A program made the position numbers and the translations under genes. From WTGU01 sp965242855 (GTDB lineage: Bacteria; Pseudomonadota; Alphaproteobacteria; UBA828): a stretch of DNA of 64,000 bases. Below the pieces are notes generated by a model. That model did no database searches, was not told where the DNA came from, and saw only the letters and a program-made list of their open reading frames with translations. This document shows, in pieces, positions 34,411-43,519 of the stretch (the first letter of the stretch is position 1; each line of letters begins with the position of its first letter). Location of the stretch: NCBI GenBank assembly GCA_965242855.1, contig OZ251509.1, positions 62,001 to 126,000 of the forward strand, read 5' to 3'.

Positions 34411-34500
34411 AACCGGCGCCACCCGCGATCGCGCGTGCCATGGCTCCCACTCCGTGATAGAGACTGGAGCCGGGTGCCAACCGGGGAGAGCGAAGACGTC

Positions 34501-35880
34501 ATGACGAGCGCGGCCCCAGCGGCGGCCGGCGCTGGCGACGGGAGCGGCGCGGTCGCCTATCGGGATCTGGTCGCGTATCTCGAGGCCGGCTGCAAGCCCC
34601 GCCGGGAATGGCGCATCGGCACCGAGCACGAGAAGTTCGGCCATCGTCTGGCGGACCACGCGCCGCTGCCCTACGAGGGGCCGGCGGGCATTCGCCCCCT
34701 CCTCAAAGGGCTGCAACGCTACGGCTGGAAGCCCTACCTCGAGGACGGCCAAGCGGTCGCGCTGCTCAAGGAGGGGCAGTCCGTCACCCTGGAGCCGGGC
34801 GGCCAGCTCGAATTGTCCGGTGCGCAGCTCCGCAACCTGCATCGGACCTGCGACGAGGTGCACACCCATCTCGACCAGGTCAGGACGGTCTCCGGGGAAC
34901 TCGGCATCGGCTTCTTCGGCCTGGGCTTTCACCCCCGGACGCCGCGCGACGCGATCCCCTGGATGCCCAAGGGCCGTTACGCGATCATGCGCCGCTACAT
35001 GCCGACGCGCGGCGCCCTCGGCCTGGACATGATGACCCGGACCGCCACCGTCCAGGTCAATCTCGATTTCGATTCCGAGGCCGACATGGTGCGCAAGATG
35101 CGCGTCGGCATGGCGCTCCAGCCCGTCGCCACGGCCCTGTTCGCGAACTCGCCCTTCGCCGACGGCAAGCCGACCGGTTACCGGAGCTACCGCAGCCACG
35201 TCTGGACCGATACCGACGTCGACCGCTGCGGCATCCTGCCCTTCGTCTTCGAGCCGGGCATGGGGTTCGAGCGCTACGTCGATTACGTGCTGGACGTGCC
35301 CATGTATTTCGTGACCCGCGGCGGCCGTTTCGTGGACGCCGCGGGGCAGTCCTTCCGCGATTTCCTCGCCGGCGCGCTGCCGGCGCTCCCCGGTGAACGG
35401 CCGACGCTCGCGGACTGGGAGGATCACCTGACCACCGTGTTCCCCGAGGTCCGGCTGAAGCGCTACATCGAGATGCGCGGCGCCGACAGCGGGCCGTGGA
35501 GCAAGGTGTGCGCCCTGCCAGCGCTCTGGGTCGGCACGCTCTACGATTCGACGGCGCTGAACGAAGCCGAGGCGCTGGTTGCGCCGTGGACCGGCGCCGA
35601 TGTCCTGCGCCTGCGCCGCGCGGTGCCCCGCGACGCCCTGGGCGCCCGGGTCGGCGGGCGGACGGTCCGCGAGGTGGCGCGCGACATGATCGAGATCGCG
35701 GCCGGGGGCCTCGCGCGCCGCGCGGTCGCCGGCAATCTCGACGCCGACGAGCGCTCCTACCTGACCTATCTGCGCCAGATCGCCGAAAGCGGACGGACCG
35801 CGGCCGACGACATGCTGGAGGCTTACGAAACCCGCTGGGGCCGCAGCGTCGAGCCGGTTTTCGAGGAATACGCCTATTGA
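34501..35880 (+). CDS. gshA: Glutamate-cysteine ligase (plant/alphaproteobacterial type)
   Basis: A 459-aa protein. First step of glutathione synthesis: glutamate plus cysteine plus ATP to gamma-glutamylcysteine. Motifs WRIGTEHEKFG, TLEPGGQLELSG, MTRTATVQVNLDFDSEADM and RYIEMRGADSGPW identify the plant-like GCS2 family rather than the enterobacterial type. The frame is open 66 bases further, but the ATG at 34501 lies near the conserved start. Its TGA overlaps a TTG that probably starts the next gene. Confidence 0.93.
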   Translation: MTSAAPAAAGAGDGSGAVAYRDLVAYLEAGCKPRREWRIGTEHEKFGHRLADHAPLPYEGPAGIRPLLKGLQRYGWKPYLEDGQAVALLKEGQSVTLEPGGQLELSGAQLRNLHRTCDEVHTHLDQVRTVSGELGIGFFGLGFHPRTPRDAIPWMPKGRYAIMRRYMPTRGALGLDMMTRTATVQVNLDFDSEADMVRKMRVGMALQPVATALFANSPFADGKPTGYRSYRSHVWTDTDVDRCGILPFVFEPGMGFERYVDYVLDVPMYFVTRGGRFVDAAGQSFRDFLAGALPALPGERPTLADWEDHLTTVFPEVRLKRYIEMRGADSGPWSKVCALPALWVGTLYDSTALNEAEALVAPWTGADVLRLRRAVPRDALGARVGGRTVREVARDMIEIAAGGLARRAVAGNLDADERSYLTYLRQIAESGRTAADDMLEAYETRWGRSVEPVFEEYAY

Positions 35881-37073
35881 CGGCGGGCACGCCAGGCACG
35901 GCTTATCGCATCGAGCCGACGCTCCGCGCCGTGGTGCCGCCGCCGATCGCCGAAGTCGCCGGCTGGCGCGCGGGACGCGAGGTCCCGCCCGGAAAGCCGC
36001 TGCTCGACGTGGCCCAGGCCGTCCCCGCCTGGCCGCCGGCGGCCGCCCTCACGGATCATCTCGCCGCCGCGCTGCATCGCCCGGAGACGGCGCGCTACAC
36101 CGACATCCTGGGCCGGGAAGACTTGCGGAGCGCGCTGGCGGCCGCGCTGTCGGAAACCTATCGCGGCCGCGTGGCGCGCGATCAGGTCGCCGTCACGGCC
36201 GGCTGCAACCAGGCCTTCTGCCTCGCGCTCATGGCGCTCGCCGGCCCGGGCGACGAAGTGATCCTGCCGTTGCCCTGTTATTTCAACCACCGGATGTGGC
36301 TCGAAATGCTGCGGGTCGCGCCCGTCTACCTGCCGTTCCGCGCGGAGCGGGGCGGTGTGCCCGATCCGGCTGACGCCGAGGCGCGGATCACGCCCCGGAC
36401 CCGCGCGATCGTGCTGGTGACGCCGAACAACCCCACCGGTGCCGTCTATCCGGCGGAGGCGATTCAGCGGTTCCACCGGCTGGCGCGGGCGCGCAACCTG
36501 GCGCTGGTGTTGGACGAGACCTATCGCGACTTCCGGCCCGGTTCCGGTCCGCCCCACGATCTCTTCGCCGCCGCGGACTGGGCGGACACGCTGGTTCATC
36601 TCTACAGCTTCTCCAAGGCCTACGGCCTGACCGGCTACCGGGTCGGCGCGGTGGCCGCGTCCGCTGCGCTGCTCGCCGAGATCGCCAAGGCGGCGGACTG
36701 CGTGGCGATCTGCGCGCCCGCGGTCGCGCAGGAGGCGGCGTTGTTCGGCCTCCGCCGTCTCGCGTCGTACCGCGCGGACAAGCGCCGCCTGGTGCTGGAG
36801 CGGAGCGCCCGCTTCCGCACCCTGTTCGACCGTGGCGGCCTCGCCTACGCGCTGGTTTGCGCCGGCGCCTTTTTCGCCTATGTCCGCCACCCCTTCACGG
36901 ACATGGCGTCCGCGGACGTCGCCCGGCGGCTCGCCGAGCGGGAAAACGTCCTGTGCCTGCCCGGCAGCGCGTTCGGCCCGGACCAGGAGTCCTATCTGCG
37001 CTTCTCCGTCGCCAACATCGACGGCGCGGCGATGGACGACCTCGGCGCAAGGCTGGCCGCAAGCCAGCCTTAG
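35877..37073 (+). CDS. Fold-type I PLP aminotransferase
   Basis: 398 aa if begun at the TTG overlapping the gshA stop (TTGA). The homologous region begins within about ten residues of it (AYRIEPTLRAVVPPPIAEV), and no ATG is available. Family features: VTAGCNQAFCLAL, VTPNNPTGAVYP, LVLDETYRDF and the PLP lysine in YSFSKAYGLTGYRVG; the C-terminus has SYLRFSVANID. It is an aspartate/aromatic-type class I/II aminotransferase of unknown substrate. Co-transcription with gshA is likely. Confidence 0.87.
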   Translation: MTAGTPGTAYRIEPTLRAVVPPPIAEVAGWRAGREVPPGKPLLDVAQAVPAWPPAAALTDHLAAALHRPETARYTDILGREDLRSALAAALSETYRGRVARDQVAVTAGCNQAFCLALMALAGPGDEVILPLPCYFNHRMWLEMLRVAPVYLPFRAERGGVPDPADAEARITPRTRAIVLVTPNNPTGAVYPAEAIQRFHRLARARNLALVLDETYRDFRPGSGPPHDLFAAADWADTLVHLYSFSKAYGLTGYRVGAVAASAALLAEIAKAADCVAICAPAVAQEAALFGLRRLASYRADKRRLVLERSARFRTLFDRGGLAYALVCAGAFFAYVRHPFTDMASADVARRLAERENVLCLPGSAFGPDQESYLRFSVANIDGAAMDDLGARLAASQP

Positions 37074-37098
37074 CCCGCATTTCTCACACCCGTCTCGC

Positions 37099-37116
37099 CT
37101 CTCGCGACACCGAGAG
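37099..37116. terminator. Weak hairpin between convergent genes
   Basis: CTCTCG-CGACAC-CGAGAG, a 6-bp stem in the 52-bp gap between the aminotransferase (+) and the LLM oxidoreductase (-). No U-tract; low confidence. Confidence 0.3.
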
Positions 37117-37125
37117 AATCGCGGA

Positions 37126-38115
37126 TCAGAGCGCGGGCAGTACCGTGCGGGAGAAGACGTCGAGCTGGGCCGGGAGCGCGTCGGAAGGGACGGCGCAAAG
37201 CACCACCTTGTCGGCCCCGGCGTCGAACAGCGCGGCGATCCTGGCGGCGCAATCCGCCGGAGTCCCGGCGACGGCGAGCCAGTCGAGCCAGGCGTCCGGC
37301 ATCTCCGCCTCGATCGCGGCCGCGCCGCCCTGCGCCGCCAGCGCAGTCAGCGACTCGTTGACGCCGTAGGCGCCGGTGAGCCAGGTGGCGCCCATCGCTT
37401 CCAGGTAGAAGGCCGCCGCCGGGCGCACCCTGGCGCGGGCGGCCGCGCGGTCGTCGTCCACGCTCGCCAGCGCGTAGGTCACGAGCGCGAAGTCCGCGGG
37501 CAGCCCGCGGGCGCGCCGGACGCGCGCGATGCGCTCCCTGACGGCCGCCACGTAACGCGGCCCCGCGAGGGCGGAAACGACCATGCCGTCCGCGACCTCG
37601 GCGCAGAGATCGACCGACTTCGGCTCGACCACGGCGCCCAGAACCCGGAGGCCGGGCGCGGGGTGGGTGAGCGCGACCCGGTCGTAGCCGTAGTAACCGC
37701 CCGCGCCCGTCAAGGTCTCGCCCGCCAGGAGGCGCTTCACGTCCGTGATCGCCTCGCGCAGCGAGCCCAGCACCGATTTCGGGAACAGGCGCATCTGCCT
37801 GACCCAGGCCGGGACGCCGTGGCCGATGCCGAGCGTGAAGCGGCCGGGATGGGCGTTGGCGAGCGTCGCAGCCTCCATGGCGGCGACGGCCGGGTGGCGG
37901 ACCCGGTTCGAGACGGCGCCGATCCCGACATGGACCGCCTCCGTGGCCTGGAGCGCCAGGGCGGCGCTCGCGAAGCCCGAATTCATGAAATAGTCCTCGG
38001 CGAACCAGAGGTCGGAAAAGCCGCAGCGTTCGACCTGCCGGCTCAGCCCCGCGAGCGACCGCGGCGGCACGTCGCCGAGGACGAAGACTCCCACGGGGCG
38101 GGAGGCGGGCGGCAT
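37126..38115 (-). CDS. LLM-class flavin-dependent oxidoreductase
   Basis: A 329-aa luciferase-like protein: CGFSDLWFAEDYF near the N-terminus, VGIGAVSNRVRHPAVAAMEAATLANAHPGRFTLGIGHG in the middle, and a C-terminal VAGTPADCAARIAALFDAGADKVVL. This is the arrangement of N5,N10-methylenetetrahydromethanopterin-reductase-like members. Cofactor (FMN or F420) and substrate are unknown. It is the last gene of a minus-strand run with the HcnABC-like dehydrogenase genes, 17 bp after the HcnC-like gene. Confidence 0.85.
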   Translation of the reverse strand: MPPASRPVGVFVLGDVPPRSLAGLSRQVERCGFSDLWFAEDYFMNSGFASAALALQATEAVHVGIGAVSNRVRHPAVAAMEAATLANAHPGRFTLGIGHGVPAWVRQMRLFPKSVLGSLREAITDVKRLLAGETLTGAGGYYGYDRVALTHPAPGLRVLGAVVEPKSVDLCAEVADGMVVSALAGPRYVAAVRERIARVRRARGLPADFALVTYALASVDDDRAAARARVRPAAAFYLEAMGATWLTGAYGVNESLTALAAQGGAAAIEAEMPDAWLDWLAVAGTPADCAARIAALFDAGADKVVLCAVPSDALPAQLDVFSRTVLPAL

Positions 38116-38132
38116 CGACGGGCGCCTCCGGC

Positions 38133-39299
38133 TCACCGCGCGCGGCCGCCGCCGGATGCGGCGGCGCCGGGCGCGGTCTCCTCCCCGCCGTCCGCGAAGC
38201 GGCCGATCCCGAGGCCGTCGATCGGCGTCGGGCTGCGGCCGTCGAGGGCGAGTTCGGCGGCGACGGCGCCCGAGGCCGGGCCGAGGCAGAAGCCGTGGCC
38301 GCTGAAGCCGAAGGCGTGCACCAGGCCCGGCGTGGTCCGGCTCGGGGAGAGGACCGGGAGGTGATCCGGGGTGCAGCCCTCGACGCCGCTCCAGAAGCGG
38401 ATCACGTTGATCCCGGCCAGGCGGGGCACCAGGGCGGCCGTTCGCGCGAGCGTGCTCAGGCTCTCCTCGGCGTTGACCCGGCCGAAGCCGTGGTCGAGGT
38501 CGGCGGTGGTGCTGCGGCCGCCGAAGATGACGTTGCCGCGCGGGATCTGGCGCACGTAGACGTCGCCGCCGACCACGCCGAGCGCCGGCTCCATGAAGTG
38601 GGGCACCGGCTCCGTGACCGCCATCTGCGGCTCCATCGGCCAGATATCGACCGCCTCGCCGAACCGCGCCGCGAGGCGGCCGCCCCAGGCGCCGGCGCTG
38701 TTGACGAGCGCGCCGGCGCGCAAGCTGCGCCCGGATTCGGTCTCGACGACGAAGCCGCCGCCGTCGCGGGCGACGTGCCGGGCGCCGTCCTGCTCCAGCA
38801 GCCGTGCGCCCGCGGCCCGCGCCGCGCGCGCGAAGGCCGGGCCGACCAGGCGCGGGTTGGCCTGCCCGTCGTCGGGACACCACGCGGCGCCGACCGCGAC
38901 CGGGCCGAACCACGGGTAGCCGGCGAGCAAGGCGTTGCGGTTCAGCATCTCGACCGCGACCCCGTGCTCGCCCTGCGCCGCGGCATGGGCCGCCATCCCG
39001 GCCATGTCTTCCTCGCTGCGCGCGACCTTGAGGTGGCCGGTGACGGCGTATTCGCAATCATCGTCGATCAATACCGGCAGGCGCTTCCAGATGTCCAGGG
39101 CGCGGGCGGCGAGGGCCAGTTCGGGGAGCTTCCGCCCGTTGCGCCGGACGCCGCCGAAATTGACGCCGCTCGCCGCCGCCCCGAGCTGGTTCTTCTCCAC
39201 CACCGTGACCGCCGCGCCGCGGCGGCGCAGATGCAAGGCGGCGGAACAACCGACGAGGCCGCCGCCGACGACGAGGACGTCGCTCGCGTCCGCGCTCAT
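38133..39299 (-). CDS. FAD-dependent amine/glycine oxidoreductase (HcnC/opine-oxidase-B-like)
   Basis: A 388-aa DAO-family flavoprotein. The FAD fingerprint is VLVVGGGLVGCSAALHLRRRG with VVEKNQLGAAASGVNFGG; later elements are RQIPRGNVIFGGR and FGFSGHGFCLGPASGAVAAEL. It overlaps the upstream HcnB-like gene by 4 bp. In known systems (hydrogen cyanide synthase, opine and octopine oxidases, proline/hydroxyproline dehydrogenases) the same three subunits form one membrane-associated enzyme. The substrate here is most likely an imino or opine-type amino acid, not certain. Confidence 0.85.
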   Translation of the reverse strand: MSADASDVLVVGGGLVGCSAALHLRRRGAAVTVVEKNQLGAAASGVNFGGVRRNGRKLPELALAARALDIWKRLPVLIDDDCEYAVTGHLKVARSEEDMAGMAAHAAAQGEHGVAVEMLNRNALLAGYPWFGPVAVGAAWCPDDGQANPRLVGPAFARAARAAGARLLEQDGARHVARDGGGFVVETESGRSLRAGALVNSAGAWGGRLAARFGEAVDIWPMEPQMAVTEPVPHFMEPALGVVGGDVYVRQIPRGNVIFGGRSTTADLDHGFGRVNAEESLSTLARTAALVPRLAGINVIRFWSGVEGCTPDHLPVLSPSRTTPGLVHAFGFSGHGFCLGPASGAVAAELALDGRSPTPIDGLGIGRFADGGEETAPGAAASGGGRAR

Positions 39300-40696
39300 A
39301 TCGACGCCGCCCTGGCGCCGTCCTCGACCGCGGCGCGCCCGCCCGCCCCGACGTCGAGCGGCTTGACCGGCGCCTGGCCGCGAAGGCGGCCGACCTGGGC
39401 GACGGAGCAGCCGCGCGCGGCGGCGAGGACGTGCGCGGCGGCCAGGCCGCACACACGCCCCTGGCAGCGCCCCATGCCGACCCGCGTGAAGGCCTTGGCC
39501 CGGTTGATCTCGGCCGGGGCGAGCGACTGGCCGCGGCGGATCGCGCCCGCGGTGATCGTCTCGCAACGGCAGACGATGGTCTCGTCGGGGAGCGCGGCCG
39601 CCAGACGATACGGCGGCGGCAACGCGCGTTCGAGGGCGTCGCGGAAGCGCAGGATGCGCCGCAGACGCGCGCGGAGCCGCCTTTGCGCCGCCCGGTCGAC
39701 GGCGACGCCGTGATCGGCGAGCAGGGCGAGCGCCGCGAGGCGGCCCCGCAGCTCGGCGGCGTCGGCGCCGGCGACTCCGGCACCGTCGCCGGCGAGATAG
39801 AGCGCGCCCCGGCGGGCGCGGCCGTCCGCGTCGGAAACCGGCAGCCACTGCCGCACGCGCTCGTCGAACGCCATCTCGCAGCCGGCGAGCTCGGCGAGCT
39901 GGGCTTCCGACTTGACGCCGTAGCCGAACCCGAGGCCGGCGCAGGCGACGCGGCGCTCCCGCCCCCGCCGGTCGCGGTAGCGCACGGCCTCGAGCCTGCC
40001 GTCGCCTTCGGCGGCGACCGGCGTCACGCCGCGCCGCACCGGGACGGCGCGCCGCAGCCAGGCCATGTACCAGAGCCCCTTGGCGAGGGTCCGCCCGCCG
40101 AGGAGCAGGCCGGGCAGCGCACGCGACGCATCGCGCGCGCGCGCGGTGTCGAGCACCGCCGCCACCGGCGCCCCGGCATGGGCGTACTGGTAGGCGACGA
40201 GGTAGAGCAGGGGGCCCGTCCCCATGAACGCCACCGGCGCGCCGATGGCGCAGCCCTGCGCCTTCAAGGCGACCTGGGCGCCGCCCAGGGTGAACACGCC
40301 CGGCAGCGTCCAGCCCGGGAAGGGCAGGACCCGATCCATCGCGCCGGTGGCGAGGAGGAGGGCGTCGAACCGGAGCCGCGCGATTCCGTCGGGGCCCAGG
40401 GTGTGGGCGGCGCCGGCCCCGACGCTCCAGACCAGGGTGTTCGGGCGGTAATCGAGGCGCTCCCGCGCCGCCGCGAGCGCGGCGTGCACCGCCTGGGCCT
40501 TGCGCGCCTCGAAGCCGTAGAGGGCGCCGGCCGGGCGCGTGAATCCCTCCGGCGGGCGGCGGTAGATCTGGCCGCCGCCCCGCGCCGCCTCGTCGACCAG
40601 GATCGGCGCGAGGCCGTGGGCGACGAGGGTCTCGGCGGCGCGCGTCCCCGCCGGCCCCGCGCCCACGATCAGGACCGTGGGCGCCCCGGCGCTCAC
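39296..40696 (-). CDS. FAD/NAD(P) oxidoreductase with C-terminal BFD-like [2Fe-2S] domain (HcnB/opine-oxidase-A-like)
   Basis: 466 aa from a GTG that overlaps the stop of the upstream ferredoxin-like gene. N-terminal FAD motif VLIVGAGPAGTRAAETL, GGGQIYRRPP (typical of HcnB and OoxA), and a second nucleotide-binding region. The C-terminal ~85 residues carry CRCETIT and GMGRCQGRVCG, the four-Cys BFD-like iron-sulfur site. It forms a complex with the flanking small ferredoxin and DAO subunits. Confidence 0.87.
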   Translation of the reverse strand: MSAGAPTVLIVGAGPAGTRAAETLVAHGLAPILVDEAARGGGQIYRRPPEGFTRPAGALYGFEARKAQAVHAALAAARERLDYRPNTLVWSVGAGAAHTLGPDGIARLRFDALLLATGAMDRVLPFPGWTLPGVFTLGGAQVALKAQGCAIGAPVAFMGTGPLLYLVAYQYAHAGAPVAAVLDTARARDASRALPGLLLGGRTLAKGLWYMAWLRRAVPVRRGVTPVAAEGDGRLEAVRYRDRRGRERRVACAGLGFGYGVKSEAQLAELAGCEMAFDERVRQWLPVSDADGRARRGALYLAGDGAGVAGADAAELRGRLAALALLADHGVAVDRAAQRRLRARLRRILRFRDALERALPPPYRLAAALPDETIVCRCETITAGAIRRGQSLAPAEINRAKAFTRVGMGRCQGRVCGLAAAHVLAAARGCSVAQVGRLRGQAPVKPLDVGAGGRAAVEDGARAASI

Positions 40697-41013
40697 GACG
40701 CCTCGCCGTCCGCGCGCACGCGCATTCCCTCCCGCACCTCCGTGGTGCAGGCGCGCGCGCGCGTCCCGTCCTCGAAGGCGACCCAGCAATCCTGGCAGGC
40801 GCCCATGTTGCAGAAGCCGGCGCGCATCCCGTCGCCGAACTCGGAACGGCGGAGCGCGACGCCGTGGCAAAGCAGCGCCGTCAACAGGGTATCGCCCGCG
40901 AGCGCGGCCAGCGGCCGGCCGTCGTGGAAGATCGTCACCGCCGGGCGGTCGGTCTCGGCCAGACGCACGAACCGACAGGCGGCGGCGGGCGTCTCCTCGG
41001 CTCCCTCGCGCAT
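40693..41013 (-). CDS. Small [2Fe-2S] protein (HcnA/opine-oxidase ferredoxin-like subunit)
   Basis: A 106-aa protein with cysteines C68-x4-C73-x2-C76-x12-C89 (GFCNMGACQDCWV...ACTT), the plant-ferredoxin-like spacing found in HcnA and in small subunits of opine oxidases. An extra Cys49 is also present. First gene of the three-subunit dehydrogenase; its stop overlaps the GTG start of the next subunit. Confidence 0.87.
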   Translation of the reverse strand: MREGAEETPAAACRFVRLAETDRPAVTIFHDGRPLAALAGDTLLTALLCHGVALRRSEFGDGMRAGFCNMGACQDCWVAFEDGTRARACTTEVREGMRVRADGEAS

Positions 41014-41058
41014 CGTCTCGTGCTGACACGCCGCCCCGCGCGCGTCAAGCCGGCGGGG

Positions 41059-42213
41059 TCAGGCGGCCGTGCCGCGCGGCGCCGAGGGGCGTGGATAGAC
41101 GCGGCCCTTCCATTCGCTCCGCCGGCCGCCCCAGTCGCGCAAGGCCGAGTGCCACGTCATCGCCAGGAAGAGCGTGCCGGCGAGAGGCATGGGCAGCGCC
41201 CAGGCCGGCGCCAGCCGGTAATAGCGGACGGTGGGCAGGTAGCTTCCCACCATGGCGGCGAGGCCGACTCCGCCGGCGATCCTGGCGGCGAGGGGGCCGG
41301 CGAGCCCGGCGACGGGCGCCCAGAACGCCAGCGCCATGAGCAGCGAGCACAGAAGCAGCAGCGCCGGCGAATAGCGGAGCTGGGTGTAGGCGGTGCGGGC
41401 GACCATCCGCCAGATCGGGCCGAGCGTGCGATAGGCCCGGCGGCTCGCCGCGCCGCGGGTCGCGCCGATCCAGATGCGGCGCCCCTTGCGCTTGACCGCC
41501 CGGGCCAGCGCGCAATCGTCGATGAGCGCGCCCCGGATCGCGCCGAAGCCGCCGATCTCGGCGAGCGCCGCGGTGTCCACGAGGACGCACCCGCCGGCGG
41601 CCGCGGCGACCCCGCTTCGCTCCCCGTTCACCAGGCGGAAGGGGTAGAGCAGGCGGAAGAAATAGACGAAGGCGGGCATCAGGAGCTTTTCCCAACCGCT
41701 TTCCATCCGCAGCGCCGCCATCAGCGAAACCAGGGCCGCACCGCTTCGTTCCTTCCGCCGAAGCAGGGCCCGGACCGTCCCCGGCGCGAGCGCGATGTCG
41801 GCGTCCAGCAGCAGGACGAGCGGCGTTTCCACCCGCCGCCGCCCCTGTTCGAGGGCCCACAGCTTGCCGCTCCACCCCTCCGCCAGCGGCGCGCCGCGCA
41901 GGACCTCCAGGGAGAGCGCGGCAGGCGCGGCCCGCCGCGCCGCCTGGGCCGTGCCGTCGCGCGACCGGTCGTCGATCAGGATCGCGCGCAGGCCCCGGCC
42001 CTGGCGGGCGAGCGCGACGAGGGTGCCGCCGACCACCGCCGCCTCGTCGCGCGCCGGGATCAGGGCGGTGACGCCGGCGAGATCGGCAGCGCCGGGCGCC
42101 GGCTCCAGCGCCTCGCGGACGCGCCAGGGCTGCCACGGCAGCGCCAGGACGCAGAGCCACAGGACGGCGCCCGCCGCGGTGAAGCCGGTCCAGAGACTCT
42201 CGAGCGCGCCCAC
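41059..42213 (-). CDS. hpnB: Hopanoid-associated glycosyltransferase HpnB
   Basis: A 384-aa membrane-bound GT2 protein. The N-terminal helix is followed by VTALIPARDEAAVVGGTL and ILIDDRSRDGTA. EGWSGKLWALEQG, LLLDADIAL, FVYFFRLLYPFRLVNGE and AAAGGCVLVDTAAL follow, a pattern I associate with HpnB. Three C-terminal membrane helices are present. No other hopanoid gene (shc, hpnC-H) is in the window, so it stands alone here between dadA and the HcnABC-like genes, only 17 bp after dadA. Confidence 0.8.
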   Translation of the reverse strand: MGALESLWTGFTAAGAVLWLCVLALPWQPWRVREALEPAPGAADLAGVTALIPARDEAAVVGGTLVALARQGRGLRAILIDDRSRDGTAQAARRAAPAALSLEVLRGAPLAEGWSGKLWALEQGRRRVETPLVLLLDADIALAPGTVRALLRRKERSGAALVSLMAALRMESGWEKLLMPAFVYFFRLLYPFRLVNGERSGVAAAAGGCVLVDTAALAEIGGFGAIRGALIDDCALARAVKRKGRRIWIGATRGAASRRAYRTLGPIWRMVARTAYTQLRYSPALLLLCSLLMALAFWAPVAGLAGPLAARIAGGVGLAAMVGSYLPTVRYYRLAPAWALPMPLAGTLFLAMTWHSALRDWGGRRSEWKGRVYPRPSAPRGTAA

Positions 42214-42229
42214 CGCCGCCGGGCGCGGG

Positions 42230-43480
42230 TCAGAACCGGCCTGCCGTCAGGCCGCTCAGGTCGATCTCGGGCGCCCGGCCGGAAACGACGTCGGCGACGA
42301 TCCGCCCGGAGCCGCACGCATAGGTCCAGCCGGTGCTGCCGTGGCCCGTGTCGACGTAGAGCCCGCGGACCCCGGTCTCGCCAAGCACGGGAAGGCAATC
42401 CGGCGTCATGGGCCGCAGGCCGACCCAGCTCTCGGCCTTGCGGGCGTCCCCGCAGCGCGGGAACACCGCCAGCGCCGCATCCAGCGTGGCCTTGGCCCGG
42501 CGCGGGCGGATGGTCCGGTCGTAGCCGCCGAGCTCGGCGGTGCCGGCGCAGCGCAGGCGGTCGCCGAGGCGGCTCACGACGATGCGCCGGTGCCCGTCGT
42601 GAACGCCATGGGTCGGCGCGCCGTCGTGGCCTTCGATCGGGATGGTCACCGAATAGCCCTTGAGCGGATAGATCGGCGCGCGGATGCCGAAACGCGCGAG
42701 GCAGGCCGGGCTGTCGCTGGCGAGGCTCACGACCACGGCGTCGGCGGAGACGACGGCCCGGTCGGTCTCGACGCCGGTGACCGCCCGACCATCGCCGACC
42801 AGCCGCCGCACGTTCTCCCCGAAGCGGAAATCCACGCCCCTGGCCGCCGCGATGCGCGCCAGCGCCGCGGTGAACTTGTGAGCGTCGCCGGTTTCGTCGC
42901 GCGGGAAGAAGAGGGCGCCGGCGAAGCGATCGGCCGTCCGGCGCAGCGCGGGCTCGGTCGCGACCATCTCGTCCCGGCCGAGGCGCCGGGGGTGGAAGCG
43001 CGCGTCCGCCAGCCGCGTCTCGAAGGCATGGGCCGCGTCGAGCGCCGCCGCGCTGCGGTGGAGGTGGAGCACGCCGCCCGCGCGCCGGTCGTAGGCGAGC
43101 CCCTCCTTCTCGCGCAGCGCCTCGAGGCACGCCAAGCTGTACATCGAAAGCCGGAGCGCGACCCGTTGCGCCCGCTCGAAGCGCCGCCGCGTGCAGTTCC
43201 GGAGGAAGCGGAGCGCCCAGCGCCATTGCGCGAGGTCGGGGCGGAGGCGGAACAGGTAGGGCGCGTCCTCCCTGCCGAACCAGCGGATCAACATGCCGGG
43301 GACTTCCGGATGGGCCCACGGCCGGGCGGTGTAGGCGCAGACGATCCCGCCGTTCGCGAAGCTGGTCTCGAGGCCCGCGCCCGCCTGCCGCTCCACCACC
43401 GTGACGTCGTGGCCGGCGTCGTTGAGGAAATAGGCCGCCGCCGTGCCGACCACGCCGGCGCCCAGCACGAGGACCCGCAT
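42230..43480 (-). CDS. dadA: D-amino acid dehydrogenase
   Basis: A 416-aa FAD protein of the DadA family. N-terminus MRVLVLGAGVVGTAAAYFLNDAGHDVTVVER with ETSFANGGIV; SLASDSPACL and YPLKGYSVTIPI in the middle; LRPMTPDCLPVLGETGVRGLYVDTGHGSTGWTYACGSG at the C-terminus. It oxidises D-amino acids to keto acids and passes electrons to the respiratory chain. It follows the biotin carrier and the class IV aminotransferase in the same direction, so it may share an amino-acid catabolic operon. Confidence 0.93.
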   Translation of the reverse strand: MRVLVLGAGVVGTAAAYFLNDAGHDVTVVERQAGAGLETSFANGGIVCAYTARPWAHPEVPGMLIRWFGREDAPYLFRLRPDLAQWRWALRFLRNCTRRRFERAQRVALRLSMYSLACLEALREKEGLAYDRRAGGVLHLHRSAAALDAAHAFETRLADARFHPRRLGRDEMVATEPALRRTADRFAGALFFPRDETGDAHKFTAALARIAAARGVDFRFGENVRRLVGDGRAVTGVETDRAVVSADAVVVSLASDSPACLARFGIRAPIYPLKGYSVTIPIEGHDGAPTHGVHDGHRRIVVSRLGDRLRCAGTAELGGYDRTIRPRRAKATLDAALAVFPRCGDARKAESWVGLRPMTPDCLPVLGETGVRGLYVDTGHGSTGWTYACGSGRIVADVVSGRAPEIDLSGLTAGRF

Positions 43481-43519
43481 GCTTGCGCCTCCGGCCGCGC
43501 GGGCGCCGCTCCGCCTGGC

